From CAVXSP01 sp963764505 (GTDB lineage Bacteria > Acidobacteriota > Vicinamibacteria > Vicinamibacterales > SCN-69-37): DNA of 64,000 nt. The translations under genes were made by a program, and so were the position numbers. Location of the stretch: the NCBI GenBank assembly GCA_963764505.1, contig CAVXSP010000001.1, forward strand, positions 930,001-994,000, written 5' to 3'. The stretch's first letter is position 1. Each line of letters starts with the position of its first letter. The notes beneath the pieces are model-generated. The model was not told the origin of the DNA, did not search any database, and saw only the letters and a list, made by a program, of their open reading frames with translations. This document shows positions 7,621 through 21,594 of the stretch, piece by piece.

Positions 7621-9227
7621 CTATTGGGCGGCGGGCTTGAGCTGCGCGAGCGTGCCGAACAGCTCCTCGACGCCGACCGGCTTGACCAGGTGCGCATTGA
7701 ACCCGGCCCGGGAGGTGCGGTCGCGGTCCTTCGGCTGACCCCATCCGGTCAGGGCGACGAGGAGGACGTTCTGGCCCCAGGGCTCCTCCCGGATGCGGTG
7801 CGCGGTGGCGTAGCCGTTCAGGTTCGGCATGCCGAGGTCGAGCAGGACGATGTCCGGTCGGAACGTCGGGGAGATGGTCAGGGCCTCCATCCCGTCGTTC
7901 GCGGTGTTCACCTCGTGACCGGCGGCCCGCAGCATGAAGGCGAGCGCGTCGGCCGCGTCGGCGTTGTCGTCGACGACGAGGATGCGCGACGGCTTCAGGT
8001 CCGAGGGCACCGCAGCGGCGGGCGCGGCGGCTTCCGGCTCGGCCGGCGCGTCGAGCTGCGGCATCCGGACGACGATCTGCGTTCCCGCGCCGCGACCCTG
8101 GCTCAGCGCGCGAACCGTTCCGCCGTGCAGCTCGACGAGCGTGCGCACGAGCGCCAGACCGATGCCCAGGCCGGACGACGGGCGGTCGAGCGGGCGGCCG
8201 ACCTGCGAGAACATCTCGAAGACGCGCGGGAGCAGCTCGGTCTCGATGCCGATGCCGTTGTCCGTCACGCGCAGGACGACGTCCTGCGCCTCCCGTTCGA
8301 CCGACACGCTGATCCGGCCGCCCTTCGGCGTGAACTTGGCCGCGTTGTGCAGGAGGTTCGCCATTACCTGGACGAGGCGGGCCGTGTCGCCGAAGACCCT
8401 GATCGGGCCTTCCGGCACGCTGATCACGAGCTCGTGCCGGCGGTCCTCGATGATCGGCCGGGAGGCGTCGACGGCCTCGCCCACGATCGCGGTGAGGTCG
8501 ACGGGACGGCGCTGCAGCTCGATCGTCCCGCGCGTGATGCGCGAGACGTCGACGAGGTCGTCGATCAGCCGCGACAGGTGCCCGACCTGCCGTTCGATCA
8601 CGTGAGCCCACCGCTCCCGCTCGCCCTGATTCGACTCGGGCAAGCCGACTGACTGGGCCGCCATGCGGATGGCGGCGAGCGGGTTGCGCAGCTCGTGGGC
8701 GAGCACCGCCAGGAACTGGTCCTTGCGCCGGCCGGCCTCCTCGAGCTCTTCGGTCCGCTGCGCGACTCTCCGTTCGAGGTTCTTGTTCAACCGCTCGAGC
8801 TCGCGCGTCTTCAGGTGCAGGTCCACGAAGACGCGGACCTTCGCGCGCAGGATTTCCGGGACGATCGGGACGGGCAGGTAGTCGACCGCACCGCGCTCGT
8901 AGCCCTTCAGCCGGTCCAGCTCCGAGAGATGCACGCCCGAGACGAAGATGACAGCCGTGTGGCGGAAGCGCGGATGCTCGCGAATCATCTCCGCCAGCTC
9001 GAAGCCGTCGAGCTCGGGCATGCATACGTCGACGATGACGACGGCGAACTCGTGCTTGAGCAGAAGGTCGAGCGCCGCGCGCGCCGACGTCGCCGAGACG
9101 AGGTTGGCGCCCATGTCGGCCAGGATCGCCTCGTAGGTCAGCAACTTGGCGGGCTGGTCGTCGACCAGCAGGATGTTCGCCTGTTTGCGGGGCGGCACCA
9201 CGGGTGCGTTCTTCTCCACCGTCTGCC

Positions 9228-9231
<4 letters not shown>
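7621..9231 (-). CDS. Hybrid histidine kinase, REC-HisKA-HATPase-REC
   Basis: 536 residues. An N-terminal receiver domain (residues about 18-135, acidic pair in LLVDDQP, phospho-acceptor D68 in VIVDVCMP) is followed by a short coiled coil. Next come a HisKA domain with H179 in LAHELRNP, an HATPase with the N box in NLLHNAAKF and G boxes in VTDNGIGIE and GLGIGLALV, and a C-terminal receiver with D465 in VLLDLGMP. There is no membrane segment, so it is cytoplasmic. The ATG overlaps the stop of the upstream giant kinase as ATGA, and an in-frame reading continues far upstream only as a shadow of that gene. It probably exchanges phosphate with the two upstream signalling proteins. Confidence 0.92.
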
Positions 9232-15542
<6,311 letters not shown>

Positions 15543-15616
15543 GGTGAAGTTCCGAAAGCGGACAATGATCGTGCACCGCTCGCGAGGCGCGCCTCAGGTC
15601 ATCGCCTGAAAGGCGC

Positions 15617-16039
15617 TCAGGTATTTCCTTGGTTCTTGCCGCTATGACTTCCCGATGCGGCTTCCGAGGACGCCGCGACCGCACCGCAGCACCGGCTGAC
15701 GATGTCGAGCACGGCCTGAAGGTCGAGCGGCTTGAGGAGCACGTCCTCGGGATCGAGCCATTCGGCCTCGCCGGCCGGGTTCGGGTGGGCGGTCATGATG
15801 ACGACGGGGACTTTCCGGAATTTCCGATGGCTCCGTTGCGACGCCCGGAATTCCCAGCCGCTCATGCCCGGCATCATCAGGTCGAGCAGGATGAGCGAGA
15901 GGTCGGACGTCTCGTCCATCTTCTGGAGCGCCTCGCCCCCCTCGGAAGCCGCGAGCGTGCGGTAGCCGTGCTGCTGCAGCCACGTACACAGCATCTCCCG
16001 CGAGTCGCGATCGTCTTCGACGACGAGAATGGTCGGCAT
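15617..16039 (-). CDS. Single-domain response regulator (CheY-like receiver)
   Basis: 140 residues from the ATG at 16039. I preferred this start because the receiver fold begins at once (PTILVVEDDRDSRE). The frame extends upstream only into low-complexity arginine-rich sequence. The phospho-acceptor is D53 in LILLDLMMPGMSGW, the threonine is in VVIMTAHPN, and the lysine is in DVLLKPLDL. There is no output domain, so it should work by protein contact or as a phosphate shuttle. It lies 74 bp upstream of the giant hybrid kinase on the same strand and is the likely first gene of that signalling operon. The C-terminal 30 residues (SSEAASGSHSGKNQG) are low complexity. Confidence 0.85.
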   Translation of the reverse strand: MPTILVVEDDRDSREMLCTWLQQHGYRTLAASEGGEALQKMDETSDLSLILLDLMMPGMSGWEFRASQRSHRKFRKVPVVIMTAHPNPAGEAEWLDPEDVLLKPLDLQAVLDIVSRCCGAVAASSEAASGSHSGKNQGNT

Positions 16040-16144
16040 GGACTGCCCGGCTGACCGCAGTGGCACGACGTGTTCCTTGTTCCTACAACTCCACTGCCCA
16101 GGGCACGACCCAGTTTGAGAGGAGCGTTCCCCAATCAAACACCC

Positions 16145-16159
16145 GGGCGCTCTGCGCCC
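16145..16159 (-). terminator. Weak hairpin between the E1 gene and the response regulator
   Basis: GGGCGC and GCGCCC form a perfect 6-bp stem with a 3-base loop. On the minus strand it is followed by a mildly U-rich stretch (GGGUGUUUGAUU). It lies in the 255-bp gap between the E1 stop and the response-regulator start, where a terminator would be expected. The U tract is poor, so confidence is low. Confidence 0.25.
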
Positions 16160-16294
16160 TCGACGTCTCGATTGGCTCCGTGAACTTCTCGCCACGGTAC
16201 GAGGCGGCAGCAGGAGGGTCAATACCGGAAAACCCTGAATCGGCCTCGGGTCAACGCCCCGCGGCCGCGCAGAATCGTGCAGCGATGGGCCGGA

Positions 16295-18490
16295 TCAGTA
16301 CTTCGCGGTGTCGATGATGGCGGTCAGCAGGTCGGCGTGGCTGGGCAGGATGGCGTCTTCCAGATCGGGATAGTACGCGACGGGCGTGTCGAGCGCGGCG
16401 ACGCGCCGGACCGGCGCGTCGAGCTCGTCGAAGAGATGGTCGGCGATGCGGGCGGCGAGCTCGGCGCCGAACCCGCACGTGAGCTGATCCTCGTGGGCGA
16501 TGATCACGCGGTTCGTCCTGCGGACCGCGCTCGCGATCGCGTCCCAGTCGAACGGCATGATCGTCCGCAGGTCGACGACCATTGCGCTGATCCCCTCCTT
16601 CTCGGCCTGCTGGGCCGCGAGGAGGCTGCGCTGGACGAGGGCGCCCCACGTGATCACGACCAGGTCGGTTCCCTCGCGCCTGACGGCGGACTTCGCGAAC
16701 GGGATCATGTAGTCGGGGCCCGGATAGACGCCCTTGTTGTAGGTCTGGCGGTACAGGTGCTTGTGCTCGAGGAACAGGACCGGATCATCGCAGCGGATGG
16801 ACGTCCGGAGCAGGCCGGCGGCATCCGACGCGGTCGAGGGATACGCGATGCGAATGCCGGGGCAATGCGCGAAGATGCTCTCGCCGGACTGGCTGTGGTA
16901 CAACGCGCCGCCCCGCAGATAGCCGCCGATGGCGGTGCGGATCACCATCGGGCACGAGAAGTGGTTCGCCGAGCGATAGCGGAGCATCGACATCTCGTCG
17001 CGGATCTGCATCATCGCGGGCCAGATGTAGTCGAAGAACTGGATTTCGACGACCGGTTTCAGCCCGCGCGTGGCCATCCCGATCGCCCGGCCGATGATGC
17101 TCGCCTCGGCGAGCGGCGTATTGAACACGCGGGTCGATCCGTAGGCCTTCTGCAGGCCGTGCGTGACCTTGAACACGCCGCCCTTGCCCGCCACGACCTC
17201 GAGGTTCTGCTCGTGCGTGGCGTCGGCGACGTCCTCTCCGAAGACGACGACGCGGGGGTCGCGGGCCATCTCGTCCTTCAGCGTGCGGTTGATCGCGGTG
17301 ACCATCGTCTCCGGACCGCCGCCGTGCGGTTCCGGCCGGGTGTCGAAGGCCGACGACGTCGGGTCCACGTCCGGCGAATAGACGAACAGGCCGACCGAGC
17401 GTTTGTCCGGCCTGGGCGCCCGCGTGGCGCGGGTCGCGGCCTCGGCGACCTCGCGGTCGACGTCCTTCGCGATCGCGTCGAGATCGGTCGCGGTCAGGAT
17501 ACCCTGCCGCTTCAGGAGCTCGGCGAACTTCGGAATCGGGTCGCGGCGAGCCTCCTCCGCCCGCTCCGCCGGCGTCTTGTAGAGCTTCTCGTCATCGGAT
17601 AGCGAGTGCGAGTACGGACGGATGACGTGCGCGTGGACCAGCGCAGGACCCTTGCGGGCGCGGCACCAGGCGACGGCGTCCGAGAGCGCGCGGTAGCTGG
17701 CCAGGACGTCGGTGCCGTCGCAGCGGAGCACCTTCAGGCTCGGGAACGACTCGACGAGCCGGGAGAGATCGGCGCCCGCCGTCTGGGCGTCGACCGGCAC
17801 CGAGATCGCGTAGCCGTTGTCCTCGATCAGGAACAGGACGGGCAGCTTGCCGAGGCAGGCCGCGTTGAGCGATTCCCAGAACTCGCCCTCGCTCGTGGCG
17901 CCGTCGCCGACAGACAGATAGACCACTTCGTCGCGCGCGAACCGTGCCCCGCGATCCGGGATGTCCGGCAGCTGCTCGTAGAGGCGCCCGGCATCGGCGC
18001 AGCCGATGGCCTGCACGCACTGCGTGCCGGTCGCGCTCGATTGCGAGACGATATGGAGGCGCTCGTCGCCCCAGTGCGATGGCATCTGCCGGCCGCCGCT
18101 GGCCGGATCCTCGCTCGAGCCGACGCCGGCCAGGAACATCTCGTAGGGCGTCACGCCAAGGCCGAGCGCCAGCGCCCGGTCGCGGTAGTACGGATAGAAC
18201 CAGTCGTACCCGGGCCTGAGCACCGCCGCGGCGGCCACCAGGATGGCCTCGTGACCGGCGCCGCTGATCTGGAAGAAGATCAGGCTCTGGTGCTTGAGCT
18301 GGATTTCCTTGTCGTCGATGCGCCGGGAGAGGAGCATCGTGCGATACATGGCCCGGAGCGCTTCTGGCGCGAGGCCCTCCAAGCTCGGGACGGGCGCGTT
18401 CGCGACGTCACGCGGACCCAGGGCCGTGGCGGCGGGCTCGTCCGCGGCGACAGGCCGGCGTCGTTCGTGCGGCAGAGGCGAACTGCTCAT
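16295..18490 (-). CDS. Fused alpha/beta E1 of a 2-oxoacid dehydrogenase complex
   Basis: 731 residues. The N-terminal half (about 40-370) is an E1-alpha domain: MYRTMLLSRRIDDKE, SGAGHEAILVA, and the thiamine diphosphate motif from GDGATSEGEFW to LIEDN, with YSHSLSDDEKLYK later. The C-terminal half (about 395-731) is an E1-beta domain: VVVFGEDVADATHEQN, FNTPLAEASIIGRAIG, VVEIQFFDYIWPAM and SGESIFAHCPGI. The fusion replaces the usual two-subunit branched-chain-type E1. It decarboxylates a 2-oxoacid and passes the acyl group to a lipoyl E2. No E2 or E3 gene is nearby, so the substrate (branched chain versus pyruvate) is undecided. The gene diverges from the cupin gene across a shared promoter region. 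Confidence 0.9.
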   Translation of the reverse strand: MSSSPLPHERRRPVAADEPAATALGPRDVANAPVPSLEGLAPEALRAMYRTMLLSRRIDDKEIQLKHQSLIFFQISGAGHEAILVAAAAVLRPGYDWFYPYYRDRALALGLGVTPYEMFLAGVGSSEDPASGGRQMPSHWGDERLHIVSQSSATGTQCVQAIGCADAGRLYEQLPDIPDRGARFARDEVVYLSVGDGATSEGEFWESLNAACLGKLPVLFLIEDNGYAISVPVDAQTAGADLSRLVESFPSLKVLRCDGTDVLASYRALSDAVAWCRARKGPALVHAHVIRPYSHSLSDDEKLYKTPAERAEEARRDPIPKFAELLKRQGILTATDLDAIAKDVDREVAEAATRATRAPRPDKRSVGLFVYSPDVDPTSSAFDTRPEPHGGGPETMVTAINRTLKDEMARDPRVVVFGEDVADATHEQNLEVVAGKGGVFKVTHGLQKAYGSTRVFNTPLAEASIIGRAIGMATRGLKPVVEIQFFDYIWPAMMQIRDEMSMLRYRSANHFSCPMVIRTAIGGYLRGGALYHSQSGESIFAHCPGIRIAYPSTASDAAGLLRTSIRCDDPVLFLEHKHLYRQTYNKGVYPGPDYMIPFAKSAVRREGTDLVVITWGALVQRSLLAAQQAEKEGISAMVVDLRTIMPFDWDAIASAVRRTNRVIIAHEDQLTCGFGAELAARIADHLFDELDAPVRRVAALDTPVAYYPDLEDAILPSHADLLTAIIDTAKY

Positions 18491-18571
18491 TCCAGGTCCG
18501 GCATCCTCGGGCGAACGTCCGCGCCGGAGGCTCGCTCCGCCCGGCCCGTTCGCGACACGCGCAACAGTCGA

Positions 18572-18579
18572 TTATACTC
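18572..18579. promoter_or_regulatory. Overlapping divergent -10 boxes for E1 and cupin genes
   Basis: ATTATACT reads as TATACT (18574-18579) on the plus strand, 23 bases before the cupin ATG. It reads as TATAAT (18572-18577) on the minus strand, about 80 bases before the E1 start. The plus side has a weak -35 (TCGCGA, three of six matches) at 17 bases. No good -35 is seen for the minus side. Confidence 0.4.
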
Positions 18580-18602
18580 CTCGCATTCCCTGCACATACC
18601 CC

Positions 18603-18923
18603 ATGAATCGTCGCGCCTCCTTGTTTCGATGGGACGGGCTGGAGCTGGAAAAGGTGACGGAGATGATCGCCCGGAAGGCGATCATCGGCGCCACCGAAAC
18701 GCTCGCCCAGACATACTTCAAGAAAGGCGCTCTGTCGCCGTGGCACGCGCACGAGGGCGAGCAGATGATCTACGTGCTGCAAGGAGCGCTTCGCGCCCTG
18801 GTCGACGACCAGGAGCTCACGATCCGCGAAGGCGAGGTGCTGCACGTGCCGCCGAACGTACCGCACCAGGCCGAGGCGCTCGACGACACGTTCGTGCTGG
18901 ATGTGAGATGTACTAATCGGTGA
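18603..18923 (+). CDS. Cupin-domain protein
   Basis: 106 residues from the ATG at 18603. The frame is open further upstream, but that part lies inside the divergent E1 gene and has no cupin sequence. A single small beta-barrel is visible. Cupin motif 1 is WHAHEGEQMIYVLQG, with H, H and E metal ligands, and motif 2 is EVLHVPPNVPHQAEA with the fourth ligand. The family includes small metal-dependent enzymes and sensors, and a substrate cannot be given. A TATACT -10 box lies upstream. The stop codon TGA (18921-18923) sits inside a heptanucleotide repeat that can form a long RNA hairpin before the next gene. Confidence 0.85.
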   Translation: MNRRASLFRWDGLELEKVTEMIARKAIIGATETLAQTYFKKGALSPWHAHEGEQMIYVLQGALRALVDDQELTIREGEVLHVPPNVPHQAEALDDTFVLDVRCTNR

Positions 18924-18974
18924 TCGGTGATCGGTGATCGGTGATCGGTGATCGCCGATCGCCGATCGCCGATT
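18915..18974 (+). repeat. Heptanucleotide repeat forming a 24-bp RNA hairpin
   Basis: Five ATCGGTG units (18916-18950) are followed by three ATCGCCG units (18951-18971) and ATT. The left arm 18915-18938 pairs over its whole length with 18951-18974 in RNA, with three G-U wobbles and a 12-base loop. It covers the cupin stop codon and ends five bases before the lemA ribosome site. There is no U tract, so it is not a classical terminator. Confidence 0.85.
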
Positions 18975-18988
18975 CCTCAGGAGCCCCC

Positions 18989-19555
18989 ATGCTTCTCTTC
19001 GTCCCGCTCGTCGTCCTCGCGGTCATCGTGTTGTGGGTCATTGCCGGGTACAACCGTCTCGTGACGCTGCGGAACCAGACCCAGAACGGCTGGAAGCAGA
19101 TCGATGTCCAGCTCAAGCGCCGTCACGACCTGATTCCCAATCTCGTCAACACGGTCAAGGGCGTGATGGAATTCGAGCGCGACACCCTCACGGCGGTGAT
19201 GGATGCGCGCGCGCGCGCGATGGCCGCCGCCGGGCCCGCCGACGCCAGCCGCAAGGAAGGCGAGCTGACGCAGGCCATCGGCCGCCTCTTCGCGGTCGCG
19301 GAGAATTATCCGCAGCTGCGATCGAGCGAGAACGTGAGGATGCTGCAGGAGGAGCTCGCCTCGACGGAGAACAAGATCGGCTTCGCGCGGCAGTTCTACA
19401 ACGACATCGCGACGAAGTACAACATCGCGCGGGAGAGCTTCCCGACCAACCTGCTGGCGTCCTCGTTCGCCTTCGCTCCGGCGGAGCTGTTCCAGATCAC
19501 GGACGAGGCCGATCGCGCCGTGCCGACGGTCGATCTGACGATGAACAAGAAATAG
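18989..19555 (+). CDS. lemA: LemA family protein
   Basis: 188 residues. The ATG at 18989 was chosen because AGGAG (18979-18983) lies five bases before it. A start at 18941 would fall inside the heptad repeat. One N-terminal membrane segment (LLFVPLVVLAVIVLWVIAGY) is followed by a helical bundle with the LemA signatures NQTQNGWKQIDVQLKRRHDL, IPNLVNTVKG and FARQFYNDIATKYN. The N-terminus is short and the C-terminal domain is cytoplasmic in the accepted topology. The biochemical role of LemA is not settled. Pairing with an M48 protease of the HtpX type is common, and here the protease gene follows 30 bp downstream on the same strand. Confidence 0.92.
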   Translation: MLLFVPLVVLAVIVLWVIAGYNRLVTLRNQTQNGWKQIDVQLKRRHDLIPNLVNTVKGVMEFERDTLTAVMDARARAMAAAGPADASRKEGELTQAIGRLFAVAENYPQLRSSENVRMLQEELASTENKIGFARQFYNDIATKYNIARESFPTNLLASSFAFAPAELFQITDEADRAVPTVDLTMNKK

Positions 19556-19585
19556 CCGGCTGTCTCTGGCAGCCTCGGCCCGGAG

Positions 19586-20683
19586 ATGGAGCGCGAGCCA
19601 AGGAACGTGAACGAGCCCGCGCGAGCGGGGCAGGGGGAATGGCAGGGTCCCCGCGAGCAGGCGCGCTCGGGGGACCGCGGGAGCGAAGCCCCCCGCAACA
19701 TCTACGAACAGCAGCGCGCCAATCGCCGCCGTACCCGGCTCGTGATGGCCGTGTTCGTCGCCCTGCTGCTGTGCGTCGGCGCGGGGTTCGACCTGTTCAT
19801 CGTCGGCGGCGGGCAGACGTTCGTTCCGGTCGGCTCGGTGCTGGCGCTGGCGCTCGGCGGCGGCCAGGCCTGGTGGAGCCTGCGCTTCGGGGATCGGGCG
19901 GTGCTCCAGTCGGCATCGGCGCGGCGGCTCGACGATCTTCTCGCGCAGTCGCCCACCGACGATCTGGGATTCCGGTACACGCGACTGAACAACGTCGTCG
20001 AAGAGATGGCGATTGCCGCCGGGCTGCCGAAGCCCGCCGTCTACATCGTCCCCGACCCGGACCCCAACGCGTTCGCCACCGGCCGCGATGCCGAGCACGC
20101 GTCGATCGCCGTGACCGACGGACTGCTGAAAGCGCTCGACCGGGATGAGCTCCAGGGCGTGATCGCGCACGAGATGTCGCACGTGCGCAACCTGGATATC
20201 CGCCTCATGACGGTCGTCGCCGCCCTCGCCGGGGCTGTCGTGCTGCTGGCTGACTGGACGGCACGATCGATGCGCTTCGGCGGCATCGGACGCTCGTCGC
20301 GCTCCCGCGGCCGGAGAGAGGGAAACGGCGGCTCGCTGGCGCTGCTGTTTCTCGTGATCTGGATCGTGGCCGCGATCCTGGCGCCAATCCTCGGCCGCAT
20401 GCTCGCGCTGGCGGTGTCGCGGCGCCGCGAGTATCTCGCCGACGCCAGCGGGGCGGAGCTGACTCGCAATCCCCTCGGCCTGGCCAGCGCGCTCGAGAAG
20501 ATCGAGGCGGCCGTCGAGCCGACGGCCGCCATCAAGCGGGGCACGGCGCACCTATGCATCGCCGACCCGCTCGGACGCGGACTGAACGAGTCCGAAAGCA
20601 CCTGGTCCGATCTGTTCGCGACGCACCCGCCGATGGCGCGTCGCATCGCGGCGCTGAAGGCGATGGCATACTCACACCGCTGA
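19586..20683 (+). CDS. htpX: HtpX-like M48 family membrane metalloprotease
   Basis: 365 residues. The zinc motif HEMSH (H195, E196, H199) and a downstream glutamate in REYLADASG (about 290) are present, flanked by four hydrophobic segments (about 52-75, 80-98, 212-228, 246-270). Such proteases degrade damaged inner-membrane proteins. The family N-terminus begins around NIYEQQRANRRRTR (residues 38-51), so an ATG at 19745 would be too short and a start near 19586 is needed. Residues about 9-37 before this are encoded by a GC-rich repeat that also occurs outside genes at 23187-23300. This tail looks like read-through of a repeat, not a conserved part. It is co-directional with lemA. Confidence 0.88.
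   Translation: MEREPRNVNEPARAGQGEWQGPREQARSGDRGSEAPRNIYEQQRANRRRTRLVMAVFVALLLCVGAGFDLFIVGGGQTFVPVGSVLALALGGGQAWWSLRFGDRAVLQSASARRLDDLLAQSPTDDLGFRYTRLNNVVEEMAIAAGLPKPAVYIVPDPDPNAFATGRDAEHASIAVTDGLLKALDRDELQGVIAHEMSHVRNLDIRLMTVVAALAGAVVLLADWTARSMRFGGIGRSSRSRGRREGNGGSLALLFLVIWIVAAILAPILGRMLALAVSRRREYLADASGAELTRNPLGLASALEKIEAAVEPTAAIKRGTAHLCIADPLGRGLNESESTWSDLFATHPPMARRIAALKAMAYSHR
19610..19696 (+). repeat. GC-rich dispersed repeat, copy C, inside the HtpX-like gene start
   Basis: CGAGCCCGCGCGAGCGG at the left and CCGCGAGC...GCGAAGCCCCCCG at the right match the reverse complement of the repeat at 23187-23300 almost base for base, and the tail also matches 62877-63001. Here it is read in frame as the N-terminal tail of the protease. 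Confidence 0.6.
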
Positions 20684-20740
20684 ACTCCTGAAGTCGGGGC
20701 TTCGAAGCGCAGCGAGTACCAGGAGCTTGCCGCGCAGGAT

Positions 20741-20836
20741 CTAGGTCGGGAGCACGAGGGCCAAGGTGAGCGCCGCGCCGGCCGCACCCGCGGCAACGGC
20801 TCGCCAGCGGCGGGTCGCCGGGAGCCGGGGGGTCAA
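20741..20836 (-). CDS. Possible 31-residue membrane peptide, TTG start
   Basis: A TTG overlaps the rhomboid stop codon (TTGA) and opens a short frame ending in TAG at 20741-20743. The peptide has an arginine-rich start (PRLPATRRWR) and a hydrophobic segment (AVAAGAAGAALTLALVL), so it could be a single-pass membrane peptide. It is far too short to assign, has no ribosome site of its own and would depend on coupling. It may be chance in GC-rich DNA. Nothing else was found in the 149-bp gap between the HtpX-like and rhomboid genes, which converge here. Confidence 0.15.
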   Translation of the reverse strand: MTPRLPATRRWRAVAAGAAGAALTLALVLPT

Positions 20837-21573
20837 TGAATGCGATCCCCCCAGTTGTTCCGGCCGCCCTTGTGGACGTTGAAGCGCCGGCGCATGCGGT
20901 CCATGCGCCATCGCATCAGGCGATATCGGAGATCGAACTGCAGATTGCGCGGGCCCTTCAGGTAGACGTACCCCACGAGCAGGCCGCCGAGGTGGGCGAC
21001 GTTGGCCACCGGGCCGCCGCTGCTCCCGACCGCCGAGAAGAACGCGATGGCGCCCATGATCAGGACGAACGTTCGAGCGCGCAGCGGGAAGATGAGCATG
21101 AAGAGAATCTCACGGTGCGGGAAGAGCAGGCCCCACGCCATGAGCAGCCCGTAGACGGCGCCCGAGGCGCCGATCGTCACCGCATAGAACGTCGGCCGCG
21201 TTGCGTCGAACGGCAGCATCGACACGGCGATCATCGAGAGCCCGGCACCGACCCCCGTGATGAAGTAGTACTTCACGAACTCGCGGGTCCCCCATCGGCG
21301 CTCGAGATCCACGCCGAACATCCAGACCGCGAGCATGTTGAACAGGATGTGCGAGATGTGCGTCGGCGAATGGACGAACAGATAGGTGGCGAGCCGCCAG
21401 ACTTCCAGATTCCTGACGACCAACACCGGCGAGAGCCCGAACGTGTCGACGATCAGGGTTGGCGCGAGGAGCGTGACGACGAAGACGACGACGTTCGCGT
21501 ACACGATCGCGCGAACCGCCGGCGTCATCGGGCCGGGGCCGAGGGCGTAGCTGACAGCAGGACGAGGGCTCAC
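20833..21573 (-). CDS. Rhomboid family intramembrane serine protease
   Basis: 246 residues with about six membrane segments. The catalytic serine is S137 in GASGAVYGL and the histidine is H194 in NVAHLGGLLVGY. The membrane motif HISHILFNM (H75, N79) is also present. Such proteases cut single-pass membrane proteins within the bilayer, and the substrate is unknown. The start is a GTG at 21573. A start at the ATG encoding M16 would leave the first segment intact and cannot be excluded. It follows murJ by 21 bp on the same strand. A possible -10 box (TAGCAT) lies six bases before the GTG. The C-terminus is rich in arginine (MRWRMDRMRRRF), as in bacterial rhomboids with a cytoplasmic tail. Confidence 0.88.
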   Translation of the reverse strand: MSPRPAVSYALGPGPMTPAVRAIVYANVVVFVVTLLAPTLIVDTFGLSPVLVVRNLEVWRLATYLFVHSPTHISHILFNMLAVWMFGVDLERRWGTREFVKYYFITGVGAGLSMIAVSMLPFDATRPTFYAVTIGASGAVYGLLMAWGLLFPHREILFMLIFPLRARTFVLIMGAIAFFSAVGSSGGPVANVAHLGGLLVGYVYLKGPRNLQFDLRYRLMRWRMDRMRRRFNVHKGGRNNWGDRIH

Positions 21574-21579
21574 TCGGCG

Positions 21580-21585
21580 ATGCTA
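21580..21585 (-). promoter_or_regulatory. Weak -10-like box before the rhomboid gene
   Basis: TAGCAT on the minus strand, in the 21-bp gap after murJ, ends six bases before the GTG start. There is no -35, and the two genes could simply be co-transcribed. Confidence 0.2.
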
Positions 21586-21594
21586 TCAGGTCTC

